From assembly GCF_000169175.1 (NCBI RefSeq), contig NZ_AAWS01000014.1, positions 150,020-214,019 of the forward strand: DNA of 64,000 nucleotides, given 5' to 3'. The notes under the pieces were generated by a model, which was given only the letters and a program-made list of their open reading frames with translations, did no database searches and had not been told where the DNA came from. This DNA is from Microscilla marina ATCC 23134. GTDB taxonomy: Bacteria > Bacteroidota > Bacteroidia > Cytophagales > Microscillaceae. Of the stretch, positions 45,148 to 54,065 are shown one piece after another (position 1 is the first letter of the stretch; every line of letters starts with the position of its first letter). The position numbers were made by a program, and so were the translations under genes.

Positions 45148-48100
45148 TTAATCTATTGCAATTCTTCTGAGCCCTTTATTTTTACGAGTCACTATTTCTA
45201 ATAAATACACCCCTTTGCTCAAACCCGATAAATCAAGTGATTCTTTAAATGTCAGGCTTTTTTTATCAAAAATTGTTTGGAATACTACCTTTCCGCTTAG
45301 GTCAGTCACATTTACCTGCACCTGCCCGATATCCGAAGTGTTCAGCTCGACTGTTATTTTACCAAGACTTGGCACTGGGTAAGCCTTGATACTTTTTGAG
45401 AAATCGGTGCTGTGAAGACTGGTTGGTACCCTGTTTGAAAGTGCAGTACAGCCTCCAATGGTGACCGCTACACTGTAGGTGCCCCTGACTGTGGCAGTAT
45501 AGGTTTGACTAGTGGCTCCATTAATTGCCACATCATCTTTATACCATTGATAAGCATCACCTGCTGACGCATTCAGTATCACTGTATTTTGATCTACCAC
45601 AGTTGTGCTCAGCGATGGAGAATGTTTAGGATTAATACTGACAAGGTCAACCTTTTGCTCTACAATAGAACCATTAGCGGTTAGCTTTACTGTATTCTTT
45701 GTGGCGGTTTGGGCAAGGTAGACTACTTGATGAGGGCCTACCCCCACAGCAGTTCTAGGCGATGCATTGGCGCCAAAATCCCAGGTAAGACTTGTAATAC
45801 TACCAGTAGATGTATTGGTAAAAGTAACTAATTGTCCTGCACACCCAGTAATATTGGTTGCTGTGAACCCTGCTACTGGAGGACCAGCCACTGGTCCTGT
45901 CATTACAAAATCATCTAATGCCACACCTGCATCTGTAGTAGCAGCATCGCTCAAAAACACGAACCTAAATGCTACTCCATCGGCATTGCCACCCAAAAAG
46001 GAGAGATCGGTAGCATAGGTTACAAACTCCCCGCTGGTACTGCCACTAAACAAAGGAGTTCGAATGCCAAATATAGACTCAGGATGCGAAATTTGATTAT
46101 ACCAACCTTCTTCTTGTTTGTTGTTTAGCTTAAACCAGGTTTGTCCTTTATCGGTAGTATACTCTACAATAAACCCGTCCCAGTTGTCTTCAAATTTATG
46201 TTTGGCTTTAAATTCAAGTGTATAGGTACCCAAATAAGTGAAATCAAACAGGGGCGTATACAAGTGTGCTCTAGAGTCATCAATATAATTGTCTGACAAA
46301 CCTGTTACCCAGGCAGATTCGCCAGAGGCGGTACCATCTTTACCTGCGACAGTAGATTTACCTCTTTCAAACTTAGTTCCTGCAGTATTTTTAGCAGCAA
46401 AATCCTGGGCGTTTACATCAAAGTTTCCTCCATCAGCCAAACCATAATTAGATGGCTTGGAGGGTAAAACAGTTACATACCCTGTTTTTGTTGTGGTTTT
46501 TGCCCCACCCGACCCATTAATACTTAACTTAACATTATACACCCCTGGGTTGGTATATTTATGACCAGGGTTTTCGGTAGTAGCAGTTCCTCCATCGCCA
46601 AAATCCCAGTTAAACGAAGTGGCTCCACTTGAACGGTAATTGAACTGAACACTTTCATTGACATAACTTACAGTATTGTTGGCTTCAAACTCTGCGATTG
46701 GATCAGTAAATGCAATTTCAAAATCATCAATCATAAACCCATCTTCATAATCTTCAGGATCACTACCTGCACTTACTCCTACCACAAAGCGGAATGCTAC
46801 CCCTGTATTGCCTTTTAAGAAGGACACATCATACTCCGTTTGTTCATTAATAGTACCATCAGCTGTTGCCGCAGTCCATCCATCCTGACTCAATGAAGGA
46901 AATATGTCTCTGTTAATATTACAACCCGTAAATGTTCCTCGGTTATACCAGTTTACAGCTCCAAACGTAGGTTTGCTTGACCCCAGTATGTCCCAGGTTT
47001 TGCCTCCATCGGTACTATATTGTACTTGCATTGCAATTGGTGCATTGCAATACTTTGTTTTAATACTTTTTTTGAATTTTAATTTATAAGCACCAGCAGT
47101 ACTTGTAAAGTTAAAACTTGGCGTATATAGTGCCGATGCGTAACTAAAGGCTTCATTTTTTATATTGGCAGTGAGCCCTGTTTTCCAGGCATTGCTACCA
47201 GAGGCGGTAGTGTTAAGTGTACCAGTAGGTGTACCTAGCTCCCAGTTATTGACCCCATGAAGCAAAGACTTGCCAATAAAGTCGGTCTGGTTGGTTTCAA
47301 AGTTGCCCCCATTTGCCAAGGTGTAAGGAGTATTCCTGGCGGGCAGCACCGTAATATAATTTGTCCTGGTTTTGGTCTTGTCACCACCACCGCCATCTAT
47401 ACTCAGGCTTACGGTATAGGTTCCGGCTGCTGCATAGGTATGGGTAGGGTTGCGTGAAGTAGAGGTTTGAGCATCGCCAAAGTTCCAAGCCCAGGTAGAA
47501 CCATTGAGTGAGTTATTGGCAAACTCTACTGGCATGCCAGCATAAGCTACCGTTTGTTTGGTAGAAAAATCTGCACTGGTAACCGTTGAAAAAATATTGG
47601 TAGTAAAAACGCCTCTTCCAAAAGTAGCCACTGCCACTGTTCCATCTGCACTACGGTAAGTAATCATGTCACAACGTACATTGGCCAAACCAGTGTTGGT
47701 AGGCTCCCATACTGGGCTACTTGCCGTAAAGTTGTCGGCAGACCATACGCCTACTTCAGTTGCTAAAAGTACCTCTGCTCTGTTGTTTGGGTTGTATAAC
47801 CCCCACCTTACCGGCATATCGGGCAAGTTTCCGTTTTTGTTAGACCAGTTAGTCCCCCCATTGGTAGTTTCATAGACAGAGTTTACGCCGTAGTTGCTAA
47901 AGGTAGCCAACAACTGATTGTCACTGGCACCAACATCTATGCTTGAAATCCACCCACCGTGACTACCAGCATAAGTACCCGTGATTTCGGTCACACTTGG
48001 GTTGGCAGTATGCGCATTGTCAATTCTGTATATCTTGCCTTCACCATCAAATATGCGCACTCCCACAAACAAACGGTTTGCAGTATAAGGGGAGGCTTTG

Positions 48101-50049
48101 ATGTGAGTGATTTGGCGATTGTTCATACTTAAGGTAAGCGTTTCCAGGTTGCCTGGGGTGCTGCTTATATTTTGAATTCGGGTAAGCTCATTTAAACCAC
48201 CCGCAGCGTATAAAATATCAGCATTACTGTCGTATTCGGTTGGATTGATAAACCTACCCTTTGACGTTTCGTCCGAAATACTCTTGAAAGATTTTCCTCC
48301 ATCCTGAGACAACCTATAGCTATTGTATACATAACTGGTGATCTGTATAGCTGAATTGTTTTGATCTATAAAACAGTAAGCCCCGTCTCCCCCAGTTACT
48401 TCATAGCCCGCACCTATACCTGCGTCGGTTGTTCTCAAAGAACCATTATCTTGAGCCCCTGCTATAAAGTAGTTGGAGTTTTTCTCATTTTTCATAGTTA
48501 CACTATAAAAAGTGGTGACATTATAGTTTCTGTTTCTTTCAAAAAAAGTAGGGCTTGATGCTGTCACATCCTGAGATAAAAATACACCTCCATCGGTACC
48601 AATCAAAAGTTCATTGTTAAAGCCAGGCCTAAACATCATGGCATGTTGATCAGCGTGAGCGTAAGAGTCGGCCAGTGCTCCCACCCAATTAGTAATTCGT
48701 TCCCAGGTAACTCCACCGTCTACCGATCGGTTTACATCTATACCACCTGCAAACACTACATTGGGGTTGGTTGGGTGTACTGCCAAAATAAGGTCAAAAA
48801 AGGCTTGACCACGCGTAAAGTGAGCGTTTTGCTCGTTGCCAAGAGGGTCACGGTATTTAGGAATAGTAATATCCGTCCAGTTATCCCCACCATTTACCGA
48901 CTTAACAAACCAAGCTACATCATTACTGCCAGCGCCTCCTTCAGCTACAGCATACACAATATTAGGGTTCGAGGGAGATACTGCAAGCTCTACCCTTATT
49001 CCTCCATCTTTTGGGGTAATTTTGGTCCAATTGATTCCATCATCAGTTGATTTATATATTTGCCCGTTTTTGGTAGCAGCAAACAGGTGATTGTTTGAAG
49101 CAAGTTCTACATCTGCACTAAATTCACTTAAAACACTTGTCCAGTTACTCCCTCCATCGGTCGACCTCATCAAACCTTTACCAGTGCTTGCCATAATAGT
49201 AGAGGTAGAGGTTACTACAATTTTTTGTACGTTGTGAAAATTTTCAACATTTGTGCTGGCCAGTTGCGTCCAATTGCTTCCTCCATCGGTCGATTTCCAA
49301 ATACCGGCACCTCTAAACCTTCCTGTAAAACCAGGCCCTGTACCTACATAGAAAGTGTTTTTGTTTTGAGGGTCATAGGCAAGGGTTCCAATAGATAAGT
49401 TTGCCATAAAATTGTTGATGGCAGTCCAGGAAGAAGTAGGGCTCGTAATGTCATTGTTTACCCACAGCCCCCCAGCTACACTTCCTGCCCAGGCTTTTTT
49501 GCCTGTAGCATCATTAGGGTCAAACATCACTGCACGGGTACGCCCTGCAATGTTGTTTGGCCCTCTTTCTTGCCATTTTACCCCAGTAATGGCCTTTTGA
49601 CGGGCCTTTCTACGCAACAGTTTTTTTGCATAGTTGTAGGCGGCTATTTTTCTATGGTTAGGTGGGTAACCTAGCTTAGGGTCTTCGGTCATTTCAAAGT
49701 TTTGCAAGGCAGCTAGGTCAGGTCGGTCACGCTTGGGCAGTTTTTTTATTTCTGCATAAGTCAAGTGTTTTACCTTTGCATATTTGGCGTGGTTAAGCGA
49801 CAAATAACCCGACTTTTTTGGGGCTTTTGCCAACTTTGTTGTTGAGGCAATCGCCTGTTTTTGCAAAGTTTTTTGGGGGGCATTTGCTGAGTTTTCTACC
49901 CCAGGTTTTTTCGTTGTAGCTTGTTTTTGGGCAAGAGTCGCTTTTGCCTTGTCTGTTGTATCTTCAGTGGTGTCCGACTGAAGCTTGACATTATACAACA
50001 CTACAAACGATAGGATTATAAGTGTGAATGTGAGTATGTACTTTTTCAT
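45148..50049 (-). CDS. 1633-residue secreted BNR-repeat / PKD protein with T9SS sorting domain
   Basis: Signal peptide at the start (YILTFTLIILSFVVLYNVKL). Residues about 160-800 contain many BNR/sortilin-type blades ('STDGGSNWTxL' repeated, e.g. KSTDGGSNWTQLAS and RSTDGGSNWTSVLS), forming a beta-propeller as in VPS10-like and xyloglucanase-type proteins. PKD-type domains lie near 820-905, 1113-1195 and 1390-1470 (WNFGDAQ, WDFGDGG, WDFGAN), with jelly-roll-like segments between them, an Ig-like stretch, and a C-terminal sorting domain (about 1549-1633). No catalytic residues could be assigned. It is probably a surface adhesin or glycan-binding exoprotein. Confidence 0.87.
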   Translation of the reverse strand: MKKYILTFTLIILSFVVLYNVKLQSDTTEDTTDKAKATLAQKQATTKKPGVENSANAPQKTLQKQAIASTTKLAKAPKKSGYLSLNHAKYAKVKHLTYAEIKKLPKRDRPDLAALQNFEMTEDPKLGYPPNHRKIAAYNYAKKLLRRKARQKAITGVKWQERGPNNIAGRTRAVMFDPNDATGKKAWAGSVAGGLWVNNDITSPTSSWTAINNFMANLSIGTLAYDPQNKNTFYVGTGPGFTGRFRGAGIWKSTDGGSNWTQLASTNVENFHNVQKIVVTSTSTIMASTGKGLMRSTDGGSNWTSVLSEFSADVELASNNHLFAATKNGQIYKSTDDGINWTKITPKDGGIRVELAVSPSNPNIVYAVAEGGAGSNDVAWFVKSVNGGDNWTDITIPKYRDPLGNEQNAHFTRGQAFFDLILAVHPTNPNVVFAGGIDVNRSVDGGVTWERITNWVGALADSYAHADQHAMMFRPGFNNELLIGTDGGVFLSQDVTASSPTFFERNRNYNVTTFYSVTMKNEKNSNYFIAGAQDNGSLRTTDAGIGAGYEVTGGDGAYCFIDQNNSAIQITSYVYNSYRLSQDGGKSFKSISDETSKGRFINPTEYDSNADILYAAGGLNELTRIQNISSTPGNLETLTLSMNNRQITHIKASPYTANRLFVGVRIFDGEGKIYRIDNAHTANPSVTEITGTYAGSHGGWISSIDVGASDNQLLATFSNYGVNSVYETTNGGTNWSNKNGNLPDMPVRWGLYNPNNRAEVLLATEVGVWSADNFTASSPVWEPTNTGLANVRCDMITYRSADGTVAVATFGRGVFTTNIFSTVTSADFSTKQTVAYAGMPVEFANNSLNGSTWAWNFGDAQTSTSRNPTHTYAAAGTYTVSLSIDGGGGDKTKTRTNYITVLPARNTPYTLANGGNFETNQTDFIGKSLLHGVNNWELGTPTGTLNTTASGSNAWKTGLTANIKNEAFSYASALYTPSFNFTSTAGAYKLKFKKSIKTKYCNAPIAMQVQYSTDGGKTWDILGSSKPTFGAVNWYNRGTFTGCNINRDIFPSLSQDGWTAATADGTINEQTEYDVSFLKGNTGVAFRFVVGVSAGSDPEDYEDGFMIDDFEIAFTDPIAEFEANNTVSYVNESVQFNYRSSGATSFNWDFGDGGTATTENPGHKYTNPGVYNVKLSINGSGGAKTTTKTGYVTVLPSKPSNYGLADGGNFDVNAQDFAAKNTAGTKFERGKSTVAGKDGTASGESAWVTGLSDNYIDDSRAHLYTPLFDFTYLGTYTLEFKAKHKFEDNWDGFIVEYTTDKGQTWFKLNNKQEEGWYNQISHPESIFGIRTPLFSGSTSGEFVTYATDLSFLGGNADGVAFRFVFLSDAATTDAGVALDDFVMTGPVAGPPVAGFTATNITGCAGQLVTFTNTSTGSITSLTWDFGANASPRTAVGVGPHQVVYLAQTATKNTVKLTANGSIVEQKVDLVSINPKHSPSLSTTVVDQNTVILNASAGDAYQWYKDDVAINGATSQTYTATVRGTYSVAVTIGGCTALSNRVPTSLHSTDFSKSIKAYPVPSLGKITVELNTSDIGQVQVNVTDLSGKVVFQTIFDKKSLTFKESLDLSGLSKGVYLLEIVTRKNKGLRRIAID

Positions 50050-50388
50050 AAAAAAATATTAAATGTGATGTGCATATACGAACTGAGCAGTGTTTTGGGG
50101 ATGACTTGAATATACAAAAATATGAAATATTTTTTGGGATATATTTTTATCCGCCATACATGGTAGGCAAAAATACTAGGTTGGTTAATAGATAATACTA
50201 AAGAGGAGCCTGTTTAAGTACTTGACTATAAGTGTATTGTATTGGAATGCTTTTTTTTGGGAAAGTGCTTGTAAATTTTCAGGTTGTGTATTGCAACTAA
50301 TGCCATTGAAACCTTAAAAAGAGCAGTAAACCGAGAAGATAGCTGGTAGAACAATGGTGCACCTTTGGGTGGTATAGGTAGTATAGCA
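50050..50388. other. intergenic, nothing recognised
   Basis: About 340 AT-rich bases upstream of the BNR/PKD gene, presumably with its promoter. No repeat or hairpin was recognised. Confidence 0.35.
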
Positions 50389-50838
50389 TTAATCTTTGTT
50401 ACCACCTGTAATTGTACTTTTTTTGATACTTGTGTTATTTTTTAGGTTATAAATAGTAATAAAATCATCCTTACTTTTATTAGCAGGCATAATGCCAGGC
50501 ACTAAAAACATTTCCAGTTGATAATCACTAAACCATTTCACATACCCGTTTTGCAAGTTATTTTCATAAACGGTTTTGTTACTTTGGGTCTCAAAAACAA
50601 AAAAATCAACTGTCTTTTGGGTTGATTTGACACTATTCCCTTTCTCTTTTTTGTAGCAAAGCACATAACTTTTACCAGGGCTGGGTATGTAGTGAGCAGA
50701 TGCTCCGTATTTTTCTTCTCCTAATTTCTTCAAAGTCGCATTTTTTGGGTCGTCGTTTTTATTGGCAGAGGTACTTTTACATTGAAAAAAGAATAAGCCA
50801 AATAAGGTCACTAATGTAAGTAATAAATAAATACGCAT
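50389..50838 (-). CDS. small lipoprotein of unknown function
   Basis: 149 residues with a type II signal peptide, LLTLVTLFGLFFFQC, Cys20 being the lipidation site, followed by KSTSANKNDD. The mature part is a small beta-rich, Lys-rich domain (YVLCYKKEKGN, VDFFVFETQSNKTVY). I do not recognise the family. The gene is monocistronic. Confidence 0.7.
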   Translation of the reverse strand: MRIYLLLTLVTLFGLFFFQCKSTSANKNDDPKNATLKKLGEEKYGASAHYIPSPGKSYVLCYKKEKGNSVKSTQKTVDFFVFETQSNKTVYENNLQNGYVKWFSDYQLEMFLVPGIMPANKSKDDFITIYNLKNNTSIKKSTITGGNKD

Positions 50839-51353
50839 AAGATAGATAAAAATTTAAACTGATAATTGAGTCGTAGCGCTTGCATAACCAGCCTCCCCTG
50901 TCGGGCATATAAGTAAAGTTAGTCAAAAAAATATCCCTGATGGCATAGATTTGAAAAGACTTGATCTATAAAATACCCTGTCTAACAATTGTAAAAGATG
51001 GCCAAAAAATAGCGTTGAATCCACCAGAGAATCTGAATGTATATAATGATCGTTATTAGGTGGCAGTTTTAATGGTTGCCAGGGCTGTAAAGCTGGCTTG
51101 GGTTGCTTCAGGGGACTGTTTGTCCAAAGAATAGATTATCTGTGAGCAATTCGAGTATTTATATTATATTTGTACAATGTTTTGTAAAAAGCATTAGTAA
51201 TAGTAGATGTACCTGTTTTCTGTTTCCTGACAAAAAACCATTGCATGCTTTAACATCATTGTTGGGAAATAGACTGGGTAAATCTTAACTTTATTCTCTC
51301 TTGGTTGTGAAATTATAGGGAGGTTGTCAACATTTTTGAAACTTTTTATACGG
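50839..51353. other. intergenic upstream of pyrH
   Basis: About 515 bases without a convincing gene; a 61-codon open frame at 51103 has no family features. TATATTTG (51165-51172) matches the -7 box, but a TTG at the right distance is missing. No riboswitch-like fold was recognised. Confidence 0.35.
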
Positions 51354-52064
51354 ATGAAATACAAACGCATACTTCTAAAACTAAGTGGGGAAGCATTGGC
51401 AGGTGAAAATCAAACCGGTATCGATGCCCAACGTCTTGAACAATACGCTCAGGAAATAGAAAAGGTAGTGCAGGAAGGCATTGAAGTTGCCATTGTGATC
51501 GGAGGAGGAAATATCTTTCGTGGCGTTGAAACTGTAGGTACCGGTATTGACCGTGTACAAGGTGACTACATGGGAATGTTGGCAACTGTAATCAATGGAA
51601 TGGCTTTGCAGAGTTCTCTCGAAAGTCATGGGTTATTCACCCGATTAATGTCAGGAATCAAAATGGAACAGGTATGTGAACCATTTATCAAGCGTAGAGC
51701 TGTACGGCACCTGGAAAAAGGCAGGGTAGTGATATTTGGTGCGGGTATTGGTAGTCCGTATTTTACAACCGACTCAGCCGCAAGTTTGCGTGCGATTGAG
51801 ATTGAGGCTGATGTGGTGCTAAAAGGCACTAAAGTAGATGGGGTGTATACCGCAGACCCCGAAACAGACTTGAATGCTACTCGTTTTTCTAACATTTCTT
51901 TTGAAGAAGTTTATAGCAAAGGACTCAATGTAATGGATATGACCGCATTTACCCTATGTAAAGAAAACGGTTTACCTATCATTGTTTTTGATATGAATAC
52001 ACCCGGTAACCTCTTGAAAGTTGTCAAAGGAGAGGAAGTCGGAACGCTTATTTCGGTAGATTAA
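51354..52064 (+). CDS. pyrH: UMP kinase
   Basis: 236 residues from ATG 51354 ([15 protein letters not shown]). PyrH phosphorylates UMP to UDP as a hexamer. Signatures are KLSGEAL, the GGGNIFRG loop, TVINGMALQ and [19 protein letters not shown]. The longer open frame to 51324 adds ten residues without conservation. It precedes frr, a pairing found across bacteria. Confidence 0.96.
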   Translation: MKYKRILLKLSGEALAGENQTGIDAQRLEQYAQEIEKVVQEGIEVAIVIGGGNIFRGVETVGTGIDRVQGDYMGMLATVINGMALQSSLESHGLFTRLMSGIKMEQVCEPFIKRRAVRHLEKGRVVIFGAGIGSPYFTTDSAASLRAIEIEADVVLKGTKVDGVYTADPETDLNATRFSNISFEEVYSKGLNVMDMTAFTLCKENGLPIIVFDMNTPGNLLKVVKGEEVGTLISVD

Positions 52065-52070
52065 GAAAGC

Positions 52071-52104
52071 AAACACTGGTATTGAAAAGTACCAGTGTTT
52101 GTTT
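52071..52104 (+). terminator. hairpin between pyrH and frr
   Basis: Perfect 11-bp stem AAACACTGGTA (52071-52081) / TACCAGTGTTT (52090-52100), with only a short T-rich tail. It may attenuate rather than fully stop transcription into frr. Confidence 0.65.
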
Positions 52105-52137
52105 CTATAGATCAGTGTAAACAAAAATAACTTTAAA

Positions 52138-52701
52138 ATGGAAGAAGAGATACAAATGTATTTGGCAGAAGCCAAAGAGCTGATGGACAAAGCAGTGCAA
52201 CATACCAACCACGAGCTAAATAAAATTAGAGCTGGTAAAGCAATGCCTAACATGCTTGATTCTATTCAGGTAGATTACTATGGGGCGCCTACTCCCTTAA
52301 ATCAGGTAGCTTCTGTAACTGCACCTGATGCTCGTACATTAATGATTAGGCCTTTCGAAAAAAGTGTGATTGCTGGTATTGAAAAGGCGATTCGTGACAG
52401 CGACTTGGGTTTGAACCCTCAAAACGATGGCGAAAACATTCGCATCAATATTCCTGCACTTACCGAAGAACGCAGAAAACAACTGGTAAAGCAGGTAAAA
52501 CAAGAAATTGAAAGCGGTAAAGTAAGCATTCGCAATGTGCGCAAAGACACCAATAACTCTTTGAAAGACTTGCAAAAAGAAGGCGCTTCAGAAGATGAAG
52601 TAAAACGTGCCGAAGAGTCTGTACAAAAACTCACCAATGATTTTACAAACAAGGTAGACGATCTGTACGAAAAGAAAGAAACTGAACTAATGACTGTATA
52701 A
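52138..52701 (+). CDS. frr: ribosome recycling factor
   Basis: 187 residues, standard length. With EF-G it splits the post-termination ribosome. Conserved parts are LNKIRAGKAMPNMLDSIQVDYYG, TPLNQVASVTAPDARTL and IRINIPALTEERRKQLVK. The long helical hairpin is unbroken. It lies 73 bases after pyrH and is followed by a terminator. Confidence 0.97.
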   Translation: MEEEIQMYLAEAKELMDKAVQHTNHELNKIRAGKAMPNMLDSIQVDYYGAPTPLNQVASVTAPDARTLMIRPFEKSVIAGIEKAIRDSDLGLNPQNDGENIRINIPALTEERRKQLVKQVKQEIESGKVSIRNVRKDTNNSLKDLQKEGASEDEVKRAEESVQKLTNDFTNKVDDLYEKKETELMTV

Positions 52702-52732
52702 TTGCAAAGGTTGTTATGACGTATCAAATAAA

Positions 52733-52772
52733 AAAAACCTGCAGAGTTTGAATCAAACCTGCAGGTTTTTTT
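52733..52772. terminator. bidirectional intrinsic terminator
   Basis: AAAAACCTGCA (52733-52743) / TGCAGGTTTTT (52760-52770), with an inner GTTTGA/TCAAAC stem. It ends frr and, in reverse, the basic protein gene. Confidence 0.85.
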
Positions 52773-52803
52773 ATGTAATAGAATTTCTTGTCAAAGTATA
52801 ACC

Positions 52804-53571
52804 TTATTCGTCGTCTGAGCCTTTGCTGCGTTTTTTGTCTACTTTACGCGGCTTGGGCATCATCCATTTGGTTTCTCGTGAGTTGTACTGTAGTTTGTTA
52901 GAACGGTTTCTTTTATAAGCCGGTGGGTTGACATTTCGTCTGCTAAACCCTCTCTTGAGTCGTCTTTTGCTGTAGTTGGCTGTTCTGCGGAAACTACGTG
53001 AGCGAGGAGCCCGATAAGAAGTTACTGAAGAACTACGCGGGGTATGAGGCCCTCTTCGACGCAGGCGATGGGTAGTCTTACCCATAAAAGACGATATTTT
53101 GCGGGCTTTTCGTGCCCGGTGAGCCTTTACGTTGACATAACGCATTCTTCCTCTAAACGAGCTTGCGTTGCCACGTCGCGATGCAATAGAGCTCCTTTTA
53201 GCTCTATAACTCATCACTCCTGATAGGCGTTTACTGCGTGCTGACATCTTTTTTCTTGATGACTTGCGCAACGTATAATTGCCTGTAAATTGGCTAAGTT
53301 TTTTAGGATTGTTTTTGCCACGGGCCTTTAGACGGTGTATGGCAAGAGAACGTTTGTTTCTTCGGCTTTTACTTACCCGGATATTACCCGTATAATTGGT
53401 CGTTTTTCGGTCATTTTGTTTTTTTACCTTTGTCCGAAAGCGAGAACGGTTTGGGTTTTTAAGTGTACGGTTATCTTCTTGCGCTACGCCCGAAAACCAC
53501 CCGCCAGCCATCAGACTGAGAGTAACCAGGAGTTGTACGCTTCGTTTAAAAAATTTTTCTTGGACAGACAT
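52804..53571 (-). CDS. very basic exported repeat protein
   Basis: 255 residues. A signal peptide (SVQLLVTLSLMAGGWFSGVAQ) is followed by an extremely Arg/Lys/Ser-rich chain. Short units recur with a hydrophobic-Gly core: NYTGNIRV, QFTGNYTL, LSGVMSYRAK, SFRGRMRYV, SFMGKTTH, SVTSYRAPR. They are spaced about 20-30 residues apart, suggesting repeating beta-hairpins. It should bind polyanions such as DNA, LPS or teichoic-like polymers outside the inner membrane. I recall no named family. The next gene upstream also encodes a basic exported protein. Confidence 0.7.
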   Translation of the reverse strand: MSVQEKFFKRSVQLLVTLSLMAGGWFSGVAQEDNRTLKNPNRSRFRTKVKKQNDRKTTNYTGNIRVSKSRRNKRSLAIHRLKARGKNNPKKLSQFTGNYTLRKSSRKKMSARSKRLSGVMSYRAKRSSIASRRGNASSFRGRMRYVNVKAHRARKARKISSFMGKTTHRLRRRGPHTPRSSSVTSYRAPRSRSFRRTANYSKRRLKRGFSRRNVNPPAYKRNRSNKLQYNSRETKWMMPKPRKVDKKRSKGSDDE

Positions 53572-53623
53572 CGTTAATTTGGGTTAGATTACCCCAAGCC
53601 ACCAAGGGTGGGGTATGTTTTTG

Positions 53624-53968
53624 TTAGTAACCTCGCAAGCCACGGTTAGACCTAGGATCTTTTTTAAAACCACGATGAGTACGTGTTTTATTCTTTTTGC
53701 CTTTTCTTCTCATTACCCTTTTGCTTTTCTTTACCAAGCCTGTTCTTTTGTCTCTTTTTACGCGTATGTAGGCTTGTTGCTTATCTAGTATTTTAAGGCT
53801 TTGTTTGCGTAGCTCAGCTGGAGTTTTTCCTCCGCTTTCAAACACTCTTACAGTTCCTCCGGCGGGACGTTCATAAGCAGGACATTGCGACCTTTGTGAA
53901 CAAGAGGATACAAGTATACCTAATGTAATGATGAAGAAGTAAGTTCGTAGAAGTTTTTGAGCTAACAT
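53624..53968 (-). CDS. small basic lipoprotein
   Basis: 114 residues from ATG 53968 with a lipobox signal (TYFFIITLGILVSSC). After the Cys come SQRSQCPAYERP, then a tail packed with Lys/Arg (VKKSKRVMRRKGKKNKTRTH) ending in RGLRGY. It lies 52 bases upstream of the basic repeat protein gene on the same strand, so the two may work together. Function is unknown. Confidence 0.7.
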   Translation of the reverse strand: MLAQKLLRTYFFIITLGILVSSCSQRSQCPAYERPAGGTVRVFESGGKTPAELRKQSLKILDKQQAYIRVKRDKRTGLVKKSKRVMRRKGKKNKTRTHRGFKKDPRSNRGLRGY

Positions 53969-54065
53969 GACGGGGTGTTGTTTTAAAATAATGTGTTGTT
54001 CTAATAACGTTACATTACTCATGAACGTATATAATCCCCGCCAAGTTAGTGATTTTCACTGATTA

